Below are positions 47,061 to 56,910 of a DNA stretch of 64,000 nucleotides, in pieces; within the stretch, counting starts at the first letter, position 1, and the number at the start of each line of letters is the position of its first letter. This DNA comes from Bacteroides reticulotermitis JCM 10512. Its GTDB lineage: Bacteria > Bacteroidota > Bacteroidia > Bacteroidales > Bacteroidaceae. The stretch spans positions 1-64,000 of the forward strand of contig NZ_BAIV01000006.1 of assembly GCF_000517545.1 (NCBI RefSeq), read 5' to 3'. The translations under genes were made by a program, and so were the position numbers. Below the pieces are notes generated by a model. That model was given only the letters and a program-made list of their open reading frames with translations, was not told the origin of the DNA and did not search any database.

Positions 47061-50000
47061 CGATCCGAACCTGACTTTTTCCACTAGACAATCGCACGAC
47101 TTGTACTTGTGTAGGAATACGCTCTGTCATCTCGCTCACATGAGAGATGACACCTATTTTGCGCCCCTGAGTCTGCAAGCGCTCCAAAGCATCCATGGCG
47201 ATACGCAACGTATCCACATCTAGCGCCCCAAAACCTTCATCAATAAACAGTGATTCTACGTTCATCCGGTTAGAGGATAAAGAAGATAAGCCCAAAGCCA
47301 GAGCTAAGGAAACCAGAAAAGATTCGCCACCTGACAAAGAGTGCACGCTTCGGATCTCACCCATCATGTCAAGATCGGCAATCTGTAAAGCTAATGTGTC
47401 CGTAATCCGCTGCAGTTCATAACGAGGAGCTAAATCTTGCAGATGCTTATTAGCATATACTAACAACACTTCTAACGTATATCCTTGGGCAATCTCTTTG
47501 AACTTGTTTCCGGTTTGCGAGCCAAAAAGTTCATTTAGCTTTGCCCAATCCTCATATAGGTTCTTTTTCTCTTCCAGTTCTTTCTCAAAAGCTACAATAC
47601 GCGACTTGCCTTTTTCGTGATTTTCGAAAGCTAAGTCAATCTGAATCTTACGATTGGATCGAATTTCTATTTCATTGCGACAAACAGCTTGTTGATCTAA
47701 CAATACCTCCTTGACCTCTTCCTCGCCCGGACGGATTTCTTTCTCCTGATGCTGCAACCACTGCTGTTTCCGCTCCCGATGAACAGCTAATAAAGAAGTT
47801 TCCCGTTCTTTCAGTCCGGTCAATTCTTTTCTTTCTGTGGCCAACCATTCCGCATCGTTCGCCAATAAAGCTGCCAGTTCTTCTACAGAACTGATATCAC
47901 TGTGACGCAACAACCAACTATCGATCCGAACTTGATCTTCTTTCTCCTGAATAGCGAGCTGTTTCAGTTCTTTGCCTTGCTGATCGATGATGCTTTTGCA
48001 TGCCTCTCTTTCCACTTGCAATTGATGCCGCCGTTCCATAGAATCAGAAAGTTTTTTCTCTAGTCCAGTAAGCTGGCGACTATGCGTCTCTATGACTTCG
48101 ATCGTTGGTTTTCCTCCCAATAATGCAGAACGTTCTTTCAACAATTCTTCACCAACTCCTATCAACGTTGTTTTTTTCTGCTTACGTTCCTCATAGACAG
48201 CCGTACTATTCTTCCACTCGTTCTGCTGACTATCTTGCTGAGCCTGCAACTTGGTTATTTTCTCATTCATCGAAGTTTGTCCGGCAAGGTGTTCATTCCA
48301 TTTCCGACTGAAATCCAACACACTTTGTTTCAACTGTCCGGTTTCAAGCAGATGTTCCCAAGACGGGAGAATGCTTACGAATGTAGCCAACTTCTCTCTC
48401 GTAGCGTTCATGTGACGCACGTAGTCTTCGACGAGAGTTTTCAAGCGAATTATGTCTTCGTTGCGACGGTTAATAGCCGCTGTCAACGTTTCGATTTCTT
48501 TGGCTACTTCCGCTTTAGCATTGTTCAACTTTTCTTCTTCCAACGTCTGCACATCGGTGCGGTCTTTCAATGGATGATGCAAGCTTCCACATACCGGACA
48601 AGGTGCTCCATCCTGCAACTGTGTGCGAAGGCTAACAATCTCCGTAGGCAACAAAAGGTTCAGCTGTTCGGACTCAGCTTTTAAATCATTGAGTCGCTTA
48701 TTCTCTTTTTCACAACTCGCTGTATTCTTCTCCCACATCTCCTGGTTAAAGCGCCGTTGCCCTTCTGTTGTTTCCATATCGGTCAACAGGCTTACCACCA
48801 ATCCGGTTTCCGGAACTAATGCAGCGTATGAGTTATATTTCTCAAACCATTCGTCAATACGCTGTTTGTCTGTGCGACACTGAATTAATTCTTGTTCGGA
48901 ATTACGCCAAAGTTTATCCTGATTTTGTGCTTTGAATAAGGCGTCATTTGCTTCTTTGGTTGCCTCAGCTACTTGTTTCTTCACTTCCGCCATGCGCACA
49001 TCCAACTCACGGGCTGCATTTATCTCAGGTTCTAAACGTTTCAGCAGTTCTTTGTACGCTGTCGCAGATTCCCGATTTATTGCTTCTTCCTTCAAGATAG
49101 CTGTTAGCAATTCCTCCTTTTTACGCAATACTTCCTCTTGTTCAACGATGTTACGCTGCTTTTCAACCGTTTGCTTGCGGATAGCAGAGAGTTCCATATA
49201 GGTATCTCGAATTTCTTGAACTTGCTCGATACGTTGCAGACGGTTATAGCGGGGAGCGGCAGTTGTAATACGCTCACTGACTTCTTTCAACTCATTCTCC
49301 GACTGGCTTATACCTAAAGTTAAAGCCTGCTCCTCTTCAATCCATTTTAACTTGACACCTTTCTCCTCTTCTTCCTTTTTCAAAGCATTCAGTTGCAAAA
49401 GAAGCTGGCTCTGTTCCAACGACAATTGTTCCCTCTGCTCTTCCGATAATAATTCGACTCCTTTAATGCGCTCCAATATACGTCCGTACTCATTTTCTGC
49501 CAGCTTCGTCTTTTCGTATATTGAAGCAGAGATACGTGAATAGATATCGGTACCGGTAAGTTTCTCCAGTATTTCGGCTTTCTCAGATTGCCGGGCTTTA
49601 AGAAAAGTCGCAAAGTCACCTTGGGCCAGTAGTACGGAACGATTGAACTGTTCAAAAGAAAGTCCTACTAAGTCGGCAATGCGAGCTAACAGTTCGGTTT
49701 TAGTTCCTTGTTCTTCAATTCCGCTCGTCAGATTAGTCAGTGTCATTTCAACCTTTTGCAAAGAACCGTCAACCCTACCACGGGAGCGCCTTACACTCCA
49801 CCGAGAACGATACGTATCACCCGTTAACGCAACAAAATCAACTTCCGAATAGCCTTCAGATGTACCCCGCCTCAAGATTGAGCGGCTATCGTTCTGAGAT
49901 AAGGAACGGTCTTGCACATCGGATAGCAGGATATTATTTTCCTTCGCTTTATTCATGCGAGGCGTACAATCGAATAGAGCCAAGCAAAGCGCATCCAGCA

Positions 50001-50136
50001 GTGTGGACTTTCCGGCTCCTGTATGCCCAGTTATTGCAAAGATCCCAGCTGATTGGAGAGGTTCTTGCATAAAATCAAGTTCAAACTCTCCTTCCAAAGA
50101 GGCTAGATTCTTACCACGAATAGCTATAACTTTCAT
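47041..50136 (-). CDS. sbcC: exonuclease SbcC, SMC-like ATPase subunit
   Basis: 1031 residues. Walker A GHTGAGKSTLLDALCLALF near residue 37, two long coiled coils around a zinc hook APCPVCGSLHHPL (Cys-x-x-Cys near residue 510), and the C-terminal signature LSGGESFLVSLALALGL with Walker B SLFIDEGFGALD. With SbcD it cleaves hairpins and protein-blocked DNA ends. The start overlaps the sbcD stop by four bases (ATGA). Confidence 0.95.
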   Translation of the reverse strand: MKVIAIRGKNLASLEGEFELDFMQEPLQSAGIFAITGHTGAGKSTLLDALCLALFDCTPRMNKAKENNILLSDVQDRSLSQNDSRSILRRGTSEGYSEVDFVALTGDTYRSRWSVRRSRGRVDGSLQKVEMTLTNLTSGIEEQGTKTELLARIADLVGLSFEQFNRSVLLAQGDFATFLKARQSEKAEILEKLTGTDIYSRISASIYEKTKLAENEYGRILERIKGVELLSEEQREQLSLEQSQLLLQLNALKKEEEEKGVKLKWIEEEQALTLGISQSENELKEVSERITTAAPRYNRLQRIEQVQEIRDTYMELSAIRKQTVEKQRNIVEQEEVLRKKEELLTAILKEEAINRESATAYKELLKRLEPEINAARELDVRMAEVKKQVAEATKEANDALFKAQNQDKLWRNSEQELIQCRTDKQRIDEWFEKYNSYAALVPETGLVVSLLTDMETTEGQRRFNQEMWEKNTASCEKENKRLNDLKAESEQLNLLLPTEIVSLRTQLQDGAPCPVCGSLHHPLKDRTDVQTLEEEKLNNAKAEVAKEIETLTAAINRRNEDIIRLKTLVEDYVRHMNATREKLATFVSILPSWEHLLETGQLKQSVLDFSRKWNEHLAGQTSMNEKITKLQAQQDSQQNEWKNSTAVYEERKQKKTTLIGVGEELLKERSALLGGKPTIEVIETHSRQLTGLEKKLSDSMERRHQLQVEREACKSIIDQQGKELKQLAIQEKEDQVRIDSWLLRHSDISSVEELAALLANDAEWLATERKELTGLKERETSLLAVHRERKQQWLQHQEKEIRPGEEEVKEVLLDQQAVCRNEIEIRSNRKIQIDLAFENHEKGKSRIVAFEKELEEKKNLYEDWAKLNELFGSQTGNKFKEIAQGYTLEVLLVYANKHLQDLAPRYELQRITDTLALQIADLDMMGEIRSVHSLSGGESFLVSLALALGLSSLSSNRMNVESLFIDEGFGALDVDTLRIAMDALERLQTQGRKIGVISHVSEMTERIPTQVQVVRLSSGKSQVRIVKNALK

Positions 50137-51338
50137 AGTCTGGCTCCTCCTATCACCTCATGAAGCATCTGCTGCATTGTATCCGGCATTTCATTACCTC
50201 CATATTTTCTTTTGAACACATCTAAAGCGATATCCATCGGATGAATAGATTGCAACTCCTCGTATGTTAGTGTACGAAGAGCACTTTCTGTTTTAGGCGG
50301 CAGCATGGCAGCAATACGCGCCAATCGTACCGATTTCCCTTTCAGAGCTTCTTCGATTTTATATTTGTAAGCAGGTTCCGGGCCATCCATCAAAACTTTT
50401 ATCTCCAGATACGGTGAGCATTCGGTGACTTCTCCTACCGGTAGAGCTTCAATAACCTTTAGTACGACGTCCAGTGGTTGTGCCTGCGAAGGTACACTCA
50501 ATAAGTTCACTAAGGGTTCGTAGTCCAACTTTTCCAGACGAACGTTATTTTCGTCGCATTCGATGAATACGACACCTTGCTTATTATTCTTTTCGGCAAA
50601 AGACATCGGGATAGGTGCGCCTGCATAACGAACATTCTCCCTTCCGGATACACGTTGTGAACGATGCAGATGCCCCAATGCTGTATACGTAATACCCGAG
50701 GCAAAAGCTTCGGGAGAAACACATTCCAATCCTCCGATTATGGTACGTTCGGAACGATCATTTTCTGAGATCTCGGCTCCTGTTGCTTGTAAATGCCCCA
50801 TAGCGATAATAGGTTTACCCTCGTCCTTTACTTCTTGAAACAATTCGGTATATAAGGCCTGTACTCCTTCGGCATAACTATCCGCGGGTGGATAGTCGCC
50901 TTGACGCAAATAAGGAACAGCCAGACAATAAGCTTCCAATTGCCCATCTTTAGCAATCGGAAGAATCAAATGTTGAAAGTCTATATTTCCATTAGCATCC
51001 CTACGTACAATTCCTCTTACCGTTATATTCATCTCTTCCAACAAGGGACTAGGAGCCTCCAAGCGCGCCGCAGAATCATGATTCCCGGCAATAATAATAA
51101 TTTGCAACTTGGGACAAAGTGAAGTTATCTGTTTCAGAAAGGAATAGTATACCCGTTGAGATTCAGCAGACGGATTAGGCGTATCAAAAACATCACCGGC
51201 TACCAGTAGCACATCCGCCTGCTGTTCCTGAATACAGCTAGTTAACCATTTCAGAAAGTCGGCATGTTCTATTCGGCGGTCATATTCATAGAAAGTTTGC
51301 CCCAAGTGCCAGTCGGATGTATGGATAATTCGTATCAT
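50133..51338 (-). CDS. sbcD: exonuclease SbcD, Mre11-like nuclease subunit
   Basis: 401 residues. Phosphoesterase motifs in order: HTSDWHLGQ, AGDVFDTPNP, IAGNHDSAARLE, MGHLQATG and LGHLHRSQRV, so both metal sites are complete. The C-terminal region is the capping/SbcC-binding part. Forms the sbcDC operon with the overlapping sbcC gene. Confidence 0.95.
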   Translation of the reverse strand: MIRIIHTSDWHLGQTFYEYDRRIEHADFLKWLTSCIQEQQADVLLVAGDVFDTPNPSAESQRVYYSFLKQITSLCPKLQIIIIAGNHDSAARLEAPSPLLEEMNITVRGIVRRDANGNIDFQHLILPIAKDGQLEAYCLAVPYLRQGDYPPADSYAEGVQALYTELFQEVKDEGKPIIAMGHLQATGAEISENDRSERTIIGGLECVSPEAFASGITYTALGHLHRSQRVSGRENVRYAGAPIPMSFAEKNNKQGVVFIECDENNVRLEKLDYEPLVNLLSVPSQAQPLDVVLKVIEALPVGEVTECSPYLEIKVLMDGPEPAYKYKIEEALKGKSVRLARIAAMLPPKTESALRTLTYEELQSIHPMDIALDVFKRKYGGNEMPDTMQQMLHEVIGGARL

Positions 51339-51363
51339 TGATCTTTTTTCATTTTAGGATAGG

Positions 51364-51371
51364 CAAAGTTA
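51364..51371 (-). promoter_or_regulatory. -7 element for sbcDC
   Basis: TAACTTTG on the minus strand, 26 bases upstream of the sbcD ATG. Confidence 0.55.
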
Positions 51372-51413
51372 TTTATATTCCTTCATTATGCAATTTTTTC
51401 TGAAAGATTCATG

Positions 51414-51421
51414 TATATTTG
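51414..51421 (+). promoter_or_regulatory. -7 element for plsC-like gene
   Basis: TATATTTG, 14 bases before the ATG at 51436; the leader should be very short. Confidence 0.55.
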
Positions 51422-51435
51422 CACATATAATTTAA

Positions 51436-52202
51436 GTGACCCCTATGAAAATTTTGTACTACATTTATCAGATCTTTATAGCTTTACCTATATTACTGGT
51501 ATTGACTATTCTCACAGCGGTTGTAACGATCCTTGGTTCTTTACTGGGAGGAGCACATATTTGGGGATATTACCCTGGAAAAATATGGTCGCAACTAATT
51601 TGTGTTTTTCTGCTAATTCGTGTCAAAGTGCACGGACGCGAGAAGCTGCATAAACGAACTTCATACATATTTGTCCCCAATCATCAGGGTTCATTCGACA
51701 TCTTCCTTATCTATGGTTTCATTGGACGCAACTTTAAATGGATGATGAAAAAAAGTTTGCGTAAGATTCCATTTGTAGGGAAAGCTTGTGAGAGCGCCGG
51801 ACATATTTTTGTTAACCGTTCAGGTCCGAAGAAAGTATTAGAGACCATCCAAAAAGCCAAGGAATCATTGAAAGATGGTGTATCTTTAGTCGTTTTCCCA
51901 GAAGGAGCACGTACATTTACCGGCCACATGGGATACTTCAAGAAGGGTGCTTTCCAGCTAGCAGATGATTTACAACTAGCCGTTGTTCCTGTCACAATTG
52001 ATGGTTCGTTTGAAATTCTTCCGCGAACTGGCAAATGGATTCATCCTCACCGCATGATCTTAACAATACATGATCCGATTCCGCCTAAAGGTAAAGGCAC
52101 TGAAAATATAAAGCTACAATGGCCGAAGCTTATTCTATGGTAGAAAGTGCCTTGCCCGAGAAATATAAAGGAATGGTTAAAAACGAAGATCAAGACAGAT
52201 AA
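51436..52202 (+). CDS. plsC: 1-acyl-sn-glycerol-3-phosphate acyltransferase (3' frameshift)
   Basis: Two N-terminal hydrophobic segments, then the acyltransferase motifs NHQGSFD (HX4D), GHIFVNRSGP and FPEGARTFTG. As read the protein stops at 52143. Adding one A to the run at 52110-52112 continues it through AEAYSMVESALPEKYKG to a stop at 52202, giving 255 residues, the usual family length with the usual C-terminus. It makes phosphatidic acid from lysophosphatidic acid at the inner membrane. Monocistronic, divergent from sbcDC. Confidence 0.9.
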
Positions 52203-52218
52203 ACCGCCTATAAACAAT

Positions 52219-52246
52219 ATGTGGAGGTACTCACGCACCCCCACAT
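52219..52246. terminator. hairpin after plsC-like gene
   Basis: ATGTGG-A-GGT and ACC-C-CCACAT pair with one mismatch around an 8-base loop. No T-run follows, so the terminator call is tentative. Confidence 0.4.
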
Positions 52247-52405
52247 ACCTAACCAGTCATATAATTAATCTATCAAATCAAAAAAACAAATCTTTTAACT
52301 TGATCAAAAAACTCTATTCAAACTTGATAAAGACTAGGCCTCGGCAACTGCCGATTTCTAACTTACAAGTTTCACATCTGAAAGTCACAAACCAATTTCA
52401 ATTAT

Positions 52406-52798
52406 TTATTCGGTCGTAAACTCTCCATAAACAGATCCACCGAGAGGATTCAGAACTTCCAATAAATGTTCTCCAGCTTCGTATCCTTCAAGCGAAAAAA
52501 CAAATACCTGCCCTAATTGAGCTACTCCACCCGTTACTTCCAAGTCTCCATCTATAGAGAGATTGAAAGCATCAACTGCTCTTGTAAATTCTATGTATAT
52601 CTTATCATTGTTTATATAAACAACGACAGGAATATCAGGCTCTGTAGCCCGACGACTACCTCTCTGCGAAAACTCCCCTTTCATAGGAACATTCGTTGTA
52701 GTATTTGCAGAGGTCTCTTCAACACTAGAAAAAGCATTAACATTACTTGTGCAACACATAATAGCGACAAGTACTAATAGAATTAAACGTGATTTCAT
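52406..52798 (-). CDS. DUF3244 family small secreted protein
   Basis: 130 residues. Signal peptide with a C-rich end (LILLVLVAIMCCTSNVNAF), a Ser/Arg linker and a C-terminal beta-sandwich of about 75 residues (PVVVYINNDKIYIEF, EAGEHLLEVL). DUF3244 proteins are short exported proteins common in Bacteroidales and often sit beside membrane TPR/HTH proteins, as here. Function unknown. Own -7 element upstream. Confidence 0.82.
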   Translation of the reverse strand: MKSRLILLVLVAIMCCTSNVNAFSSVEETSANTTTNVPMKGEFSQRGSRRATEPDIPVVVYINNDKIYIEFTRAVDAFNLSIDGDLEVTGGVAQLGQVFVFSLEGYEAGEHLLEVLNPLGGSVYGEFTTE

Positions 52799-52819
52799 AT
52801 ACTACCATTTTTGATTTTT

Positions 52820-52827
52820 CAAAAGTA
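52820..52827 (-). promoter_or_regulatory. -7 element for DUF3244 gene
   Basis: TACTTTTG on the minus strand, 21 bases upstream of the ATG at 52798. Confidence 0.5.
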
Positions 52828-52961
52828 GGGTTTCCCTATGAAAACACAAAAAAATACACCCAGACAAATAAAGGAGTACAAAAGACAAGCAACACGCTTA
52901 TTATAAAGCAATTAAGCTAAAACGCAAGTGGAATCACCCGGACAATCCAAATCATTATTCA

Positions 52962-54701
52962 CTAATACTTCCGCAAAAACTCTTCTAAATCATCATTAAT
53001 TGAAATTCCTATTCTCTTTTTCAATCGTCCTTTAGCCTTGGTCACAGAGTCAGAAGCAGTATGAAATATACGCCCCAACTCTTCGTGCGTAAATCCACAC
53101 CTAAACAAACAACAGATTTCAATATCGTGTTTAGTCAAATTTGAGAATTCTTGCCGGAGCCGGGAATAAAAGTTATGATGCATGAAATCCAATAGCGTAA
53201 AAATACGTCCCCAATCTTCACCACTCAGATCTTCTTTGATAGAATCATTTTTCAAAGAGAGCAACAGACGCATGGCTACCAAATAGTCCGTAATTTCCGA
53301 GTCGTTAATTACCCGATCACTATCTAAGGTCTTGATTCGGCCTATCAACTCTTTATTCTGCATGGAGAGAACTAAAACTTTCGCATTCAATGCTCCCATT
53401 TTATTGCGGGTAGCATCAGACTCATCTTCACGCTGGCGATATTCCTGAACTTCTTTTTCGTAAATACGTATCAAAACCCGGTTGGAATCAATCACCCGCT
53501 CAATTTCTCTGATGCGTTTCTTCTTCTCGTTCAACTTAAAATAGTAATAACACAGAAAACAGACCATAGCTACCAACAAAGCCAGACATAGAAGCAATTT
53601 GTTTTTATATGCGATTGTATTCTGCAAATTTTCTTTCTGTAGCTTCTCGTTATCGTACTTCTTTTGCAAATCAGCCATAGCCTTGCCGATTTCCTCCTTT
53701 TGAGACTGCTGACGAATAGAATCTTCTTCCTCTTTATAAGATAAGGCTAATCGCAAATCTCCTCTTTCCTTTTCCAATCCTGACAAACAATTATAAGCAT
53801 CAGCTTTTAGATCAAGATGAGTAGAGTTCAGACATTTCATTAAATGATATTCAGCTTTAGACAGTTCCTTGGTATATAGGTATAATTTACCAAGAGACAA
53901 ATGCGTAGAATAACGGTAATTTATATTCTCCTCTAAATTCAGAGAAGCCAAAAAGTAGCTTTCAGCTTTACCATACTCTTTGCGTTCACGATACAAAACG
54001 CCCAATTCCTGCATAATGGAAGATTCCGAAGCAGACTTACTTAAACTCGCAACCTCAAGAGCCGACTGATAATAGGCTCGAATCGTATCAAAACTTTCAC
54101 GCTCATAGAAATGAACTCTGGCAATATTTCTCAGGGCATAACTCAGACAACACGAATCTTTTGCATAGGTATAATAAGTTCGAGAACTTTTGTAGTTCTT
54201 CAACGCTTCTTCTAAAAAATCTTGTTCCCAACAGAGATCACCGATCCTTTCGGATATCAGACCAAGTAGTTTATACTCTTTACTGCCTTCGAGAATCGTT
54301 CGAGCTTGAAGATAAGCCTTCATCGCTTCTTCATGCCTACTCAATTCTTGCATCACCCGACCATAATAAAAATAGGTTTTCCCTTTGGAGCGAAAATCAT
54401 TTTTATCTGATGCGTAATATTGCACAGCAAAACGAATCAATGAATCCGAGCTGAAATCCAAATAGTTCTTATCGATGGCTTGTGTCATCAAAAGCGCATA
54501 GTCAGCTTGCGACTTACCAGATAGTTTTTCGGGATGTGGAATATGGTTTAATAAAATCAGCGCACTATCCGGATGCCCCTCCATGCACTGTTCTACCTTC
54601 AAGAAGGTATCACTCAAAGGACTTGAATCTCTATTACAGGATACAGTCGCAATGGCGATTAAAAATAGAAGAACTGAATCTATTACAGATTTGATATTCA
54701 T
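52962..54701 (-). CDS. membrane TPR / coiled-coil / HTH regulator
   Basis: 579 residues. SPII signal with a lipobox Cys22 (IATVSC), TPR repeats over about residues 40-325 (for example EYGKAESYFLASLNLE), one transmembrane helix at 369-389, a coiled coil at about 391-460 and a C-terminal LuxR/sigma-4-like helix-turn-helix at about 522-565 (LTKHDIEICCLFRCGFTHEE). The TPR part would be periplasmic and the HTH cytoplasmic, making a one-protein transmembrane signal to DNA. Targets are unknown; the DUF3244 and DUF4369 genes on either side are the first candidates. It differs from hybrid two-component systems in having no kinase. Confidence 0.85.
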   Translation of the reverse strand: MNIKSVIDSVLLFLIAIATVSCNRDSSPLSDTFLKVEQCMEGHPDSALILLNHIPHPEKLSGKSQADYALLMTQAIDKNYLDFSSDSLIRFAVQYYASDKNDFRSKGKTYFYYGRVMQELSRHEEAMKAYLQARTILEGSKEYKLLGLISERIGDLCWEQDFLEEALKNYKSSRTYYTYAKDSCCLSYALRNIARVHFYERESFDTIRAYYQSALEVASLSKSASESSIMQELGVLYRERKEYGKAESYFLASLNLEENINYRYSTHLSLGKLYLYTKELSKAEYHLMKCLNSTHLDLKADAYNCLSGLEKERGDLRLALSYKEEEDSIRQQSQKEEIGKAMADLQKKYDNEKLQKENLQNTIAYKNKLLLCLALLVAMVCFLCYYYFKLNEKKKRIREIERVIDSNRVLIRIYEKEVQEYRQREDESDATRNKMGALNAKVLVLSMQNKELIGRIKTLDSDRVINDSEITDYLVAMRLLLSLKNDSIKEDLSGEDWGRIFTLLDFMHHNFYSRLRQEFSNLTKHDIEICCLFRCGFTHEELGRIFHTASDSVTKAKGRLKKRIGISINDDLEEFLRKY

Positions 54702-54718
54702 TTCATCTTAAATTTCAG

Positions 54719-54726
54719 CAAAAGTA
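54719..54726 (-). promoter_or_regulatory. -7 element for TPR/HTH gene
   Basis: TACTTTTG on the minus strand, 17 bases upstream of the ATG at 54701. Confidence 0.5.
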
Positions 54727-54740
54727 AGCAAAAAACAGTT

Positions 54741-55478
54741 CTATTTAGCAGTAGAGAACGTATTTTCTTCCATTCGCTGATGCTCTTCTATCAATTTTAG
54801 ATTTTCTTTGGCTTTGGAGATAAACTCCCGAACCATCTTGTTACTCTTAAAAGTATAAGGAGCATCTTTCAAAATTTCATCTATTTGAGGAGTCATAATG
54901 GGATAAGGAAGTGAGCTACATAACATTATGAAGACATTAGGGCCCAATACATTTTCATAATTTTCGGAGATGAATGTCTTTACATATTGATTCATGGCAG
55001 TTACTAACGAATCTCCTTCCAAAGATAGCTGACGGTGAATATCTGTAAGATCACCACCTTCTAGCACCATGCGTGTTTCTTTCTGCTCCAAATCAGCCAA
55101 GTTCGCTTCCATCTCACTTTTCTTATGGATGAAATCATATAAAGCGGTATTCAAGGGAGTTCCTACTGCTTTCAGTTCAGTATTGCTGATGGTAACAACT
55201 GTTTTACCGTTTTCCAGAATAATCGGCATAATATTTTCTTCACCCATAAACAATGTCGCCATTTGCACCGAATCTAGTTTTCCCTTCATCGCAAATGTGC
55301 CATGGACAACTTCTGTCGAATCCAGTTTCACCCATTCTCCATCACGCAAAGACTTTAAGTAGAGAGTTTTCCCGTCTAAGGTATTCACCGAAGAGGTCCC
55401 TTCAATCTTATATGCATGCGTACATGATGCAAGAAACGGAAGCAAAAACAAGAAAGGCAAAATTTTATTGGCGTTCAT
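54741..55478 (-). CDS. DUF4369 lipoprotein
   Basis: 245 residues from the Met at 55478 (MNANKILPFLFLLPFLASC), with a lipobox at the end of the signal peptide. The N-terminal third is the DUF4369 domain (TLDGKTLYLKSLRDGEWVKLDST), usually found in front of thioredoxin-like domains of the TlpA/ResA type. Here no CxxC thioredoxin follows; the rest is helical. The upstream in-frame Met at 55532 would put the signal peptide too far in. Role in the envelope is likely; function unknown. Confidence 0.85.
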   Translation of the reverse strand: MNANKILPFLFLLPFLASCTHAYKIEGTSSVNTLDGKTLYLKSLRDGEWVKLDSTEVVHGTFAMKGKLDSVQMATLFMGEENIMPIILENGKTVVTISNTELKAVGTPLNTALYDFIHKKSEMEANLADLEQKETRMVLEGGDLTDIHRQLSLEGDSLVTAMNQYVKTFISENYENVLGPNVFIMLCSSLPYPIMTPQIDEILKDAPYTFKSNKMVREFISKAKENLKLIEEHQRMEENTFSTAK

Positions 55479-55505
55479 CTGTTTATTATCTATGAATTCA
55501 TGGCA

Positions 55506-55513
55506 CAAATGTA
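55506..55513 (-). promoter_or_regulatory. -7 element for DUF4369 gene
   Basis: TACATTTG on the minus strand, 28 bases upstream of the ATG at 55478. This supports that start over the Met at 55532. Confidence 0.55.
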
Positions 55514-55628
55514 CAACGGTTTGAGATTTCAAAGAAACATTTTATCAATATTTAAAACTTGTAAGACTATTTTCTTTAATAATCCTTTAAAACAGAACGA
55601 ATACTCACTTTTTTTCATTTAGTTTATC

Positions 55629-55636
55629 TAAATTTG
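55629..55636 (+). promoter_or_regulatory. -7 element for maturase gene, near-leaderless
   Basis: TAAATTTG ends 5 bases before the ATG at 55642, so the transcript should be leaderless or nearly so. Confidence 0.5.
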
Positions 55637-55641
55637 CATTC

Positions 55642-56877
55642 ATGATTAGTTCGACTTATGCCCCCTTTTCCAAGCCGCTTTATGTGATGTTAAAGCCTGT
55701 AGGAGCTGTATGCAACCTAGCATGCGAATACTGCTATTACTTGGAAAAAGCTGAATTATACCAGAATACCCCTAAACACATTATGAGTGATGAACTCCTG
55801 GAAAAGTTCATCGAAGAATATATTAACTCACAAACCATGCCTCAGGTTCTTTTCACTTGGCATGGAGGAGAAACATTAATGCGTCCGCTCTCCTTTTATA
55901 AGAAAGCGATGGAGTTACAAAAACGGTATGCCGGCGGACGTACTATTGACAATTGTATCCAAACCAATGGCACTATGCTGACCGATGAATGGTGTCGTTT
56001 TTTTAAAGAAAACAATTGGCTGGTTGGTGTATCGATCGACGGTCCGCAAGAGTTTCATGATGAATACCGAAAAAACAAACTAGGCAAGCCTTCTTTTATA
56101 AAGGTTATGCAAGGCATTAACCTACTGAAGAAGCACGGTGTGGAATGGAATGCGATGGCGGTTATCAATGATTTTAATGCTGACTACCCACTCGATTTTT
56201 ATAATTTCTTCAAAGAGATAGGCTGTCGTTATATTCAGTTTGCACCCATTGTGGAACGAATTTATCGACACAATGACGGACGTCATTTGGCGTCGTTGGC
56301 GGAAGAAGGGAAAGGAGAACTAGCGGATTTCTCTATTAGTCCCGAACAATGGGGTAACTTTCTTTGTGCCATTTTCGATGAATGGATCAAGCAGGATGTG
56401 GGTCAGTACTATATACAATTATTCGATTCGACACTAGCCAACTGGATAGGCGAACAGCCGGGCGTCTGCACAATGGCAAAGACTTGTGGGCACGCAGGCG
56501 TTATGGAATTTAACGGAGACGTATATTCGTGTGACCACTTTGTTTTCCCAGCATATAAATTAGGTAACATCTATCAGAAGTCGCTGGTAGAAATGATGTA
56601 CAGCGAAAAACAAAATGCATTCGGCCTCATGAAGAGTCAATCGCTTCCTACCCAATGCAAGGAGTGTACCTATTTATTTGCCTGCAACGGAGAGTGTCCT
56701 AAGAATCGTTTTATGAATACCGCGGATGGAGAAGCCGGACTCAATTACTTATGTAAAGGGTACTATCAATTCTTCGACCACGTAGCACCATACATGGACT
56801 TTATGAAAAATGAATTTATGAACCAACGCCCACCTGCCAATATCATGGCAGCTATTCAAAGTGGTAAGTTGCAATAA
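55642..56877 (+). CDS. chuR: anaerobic sulfatase-maturating enzyme, ChuR-like
   Basis: 411 residues. Radical SAM cluster motif CNLACEYCYYLEK (Cys24, 28, 31), the GGETLMRP stretch and a C-terminal SPASM region (CTMAKTCGHAGVMEF, CKECTYLFACNGECPKNRF) that holds two auxiliary clusters. It converts the active-site Ser or Cys of sulfatases to formylglycine. It is close along its whole length to ChuR of B. thetaiotaomicron, known to be needed for growth on sulfated host glycans. No sulfatase gene is in the window, so it likely serves sulfatases encoded elsewhere. An S46 peptidase gene follows after 33 bases. Confidence 0.94.
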   Translation: MISSTYAPFSKPLYVMLKPVGAVCNLACEYCYYLEKAELYQNTPKHIMSDELLEKFIEEYINSQTMPQVLFTWHGGETLMRPLSFYKKAMELQKRYAGGRTIDNCIQTNGTMLTDEWCRFFKENNWLVGVSIDGPQEFHDEYRKNKLGKPSFIKVMQGINLLKKHGVEWNAMAVINDFNADYPLDFYNFFKEIGCRYIQFAPIVERIYRHNDGRHLASLAEEGKGELADFSISPEQWGNFLCAIFDEWIKQDVGQYYIQLFDSTLANWIGEQPGVCTMAKTCGHAGVMEFNGDVYSCDHFVFPAYKLGNIYQKSLVEMMYSEKQNAFGLMKSQSLPTQCKECTYLFACNGECPKNRFMNTADGEAGLNYLCKGYYQFFDHVAPYMDFMKNEFMNQRPPANIMAAIQSGKLQ

Positions 56878-56910
56878 GAAATAAATAATCCAAATTAATA
56901 TTCAATAATA

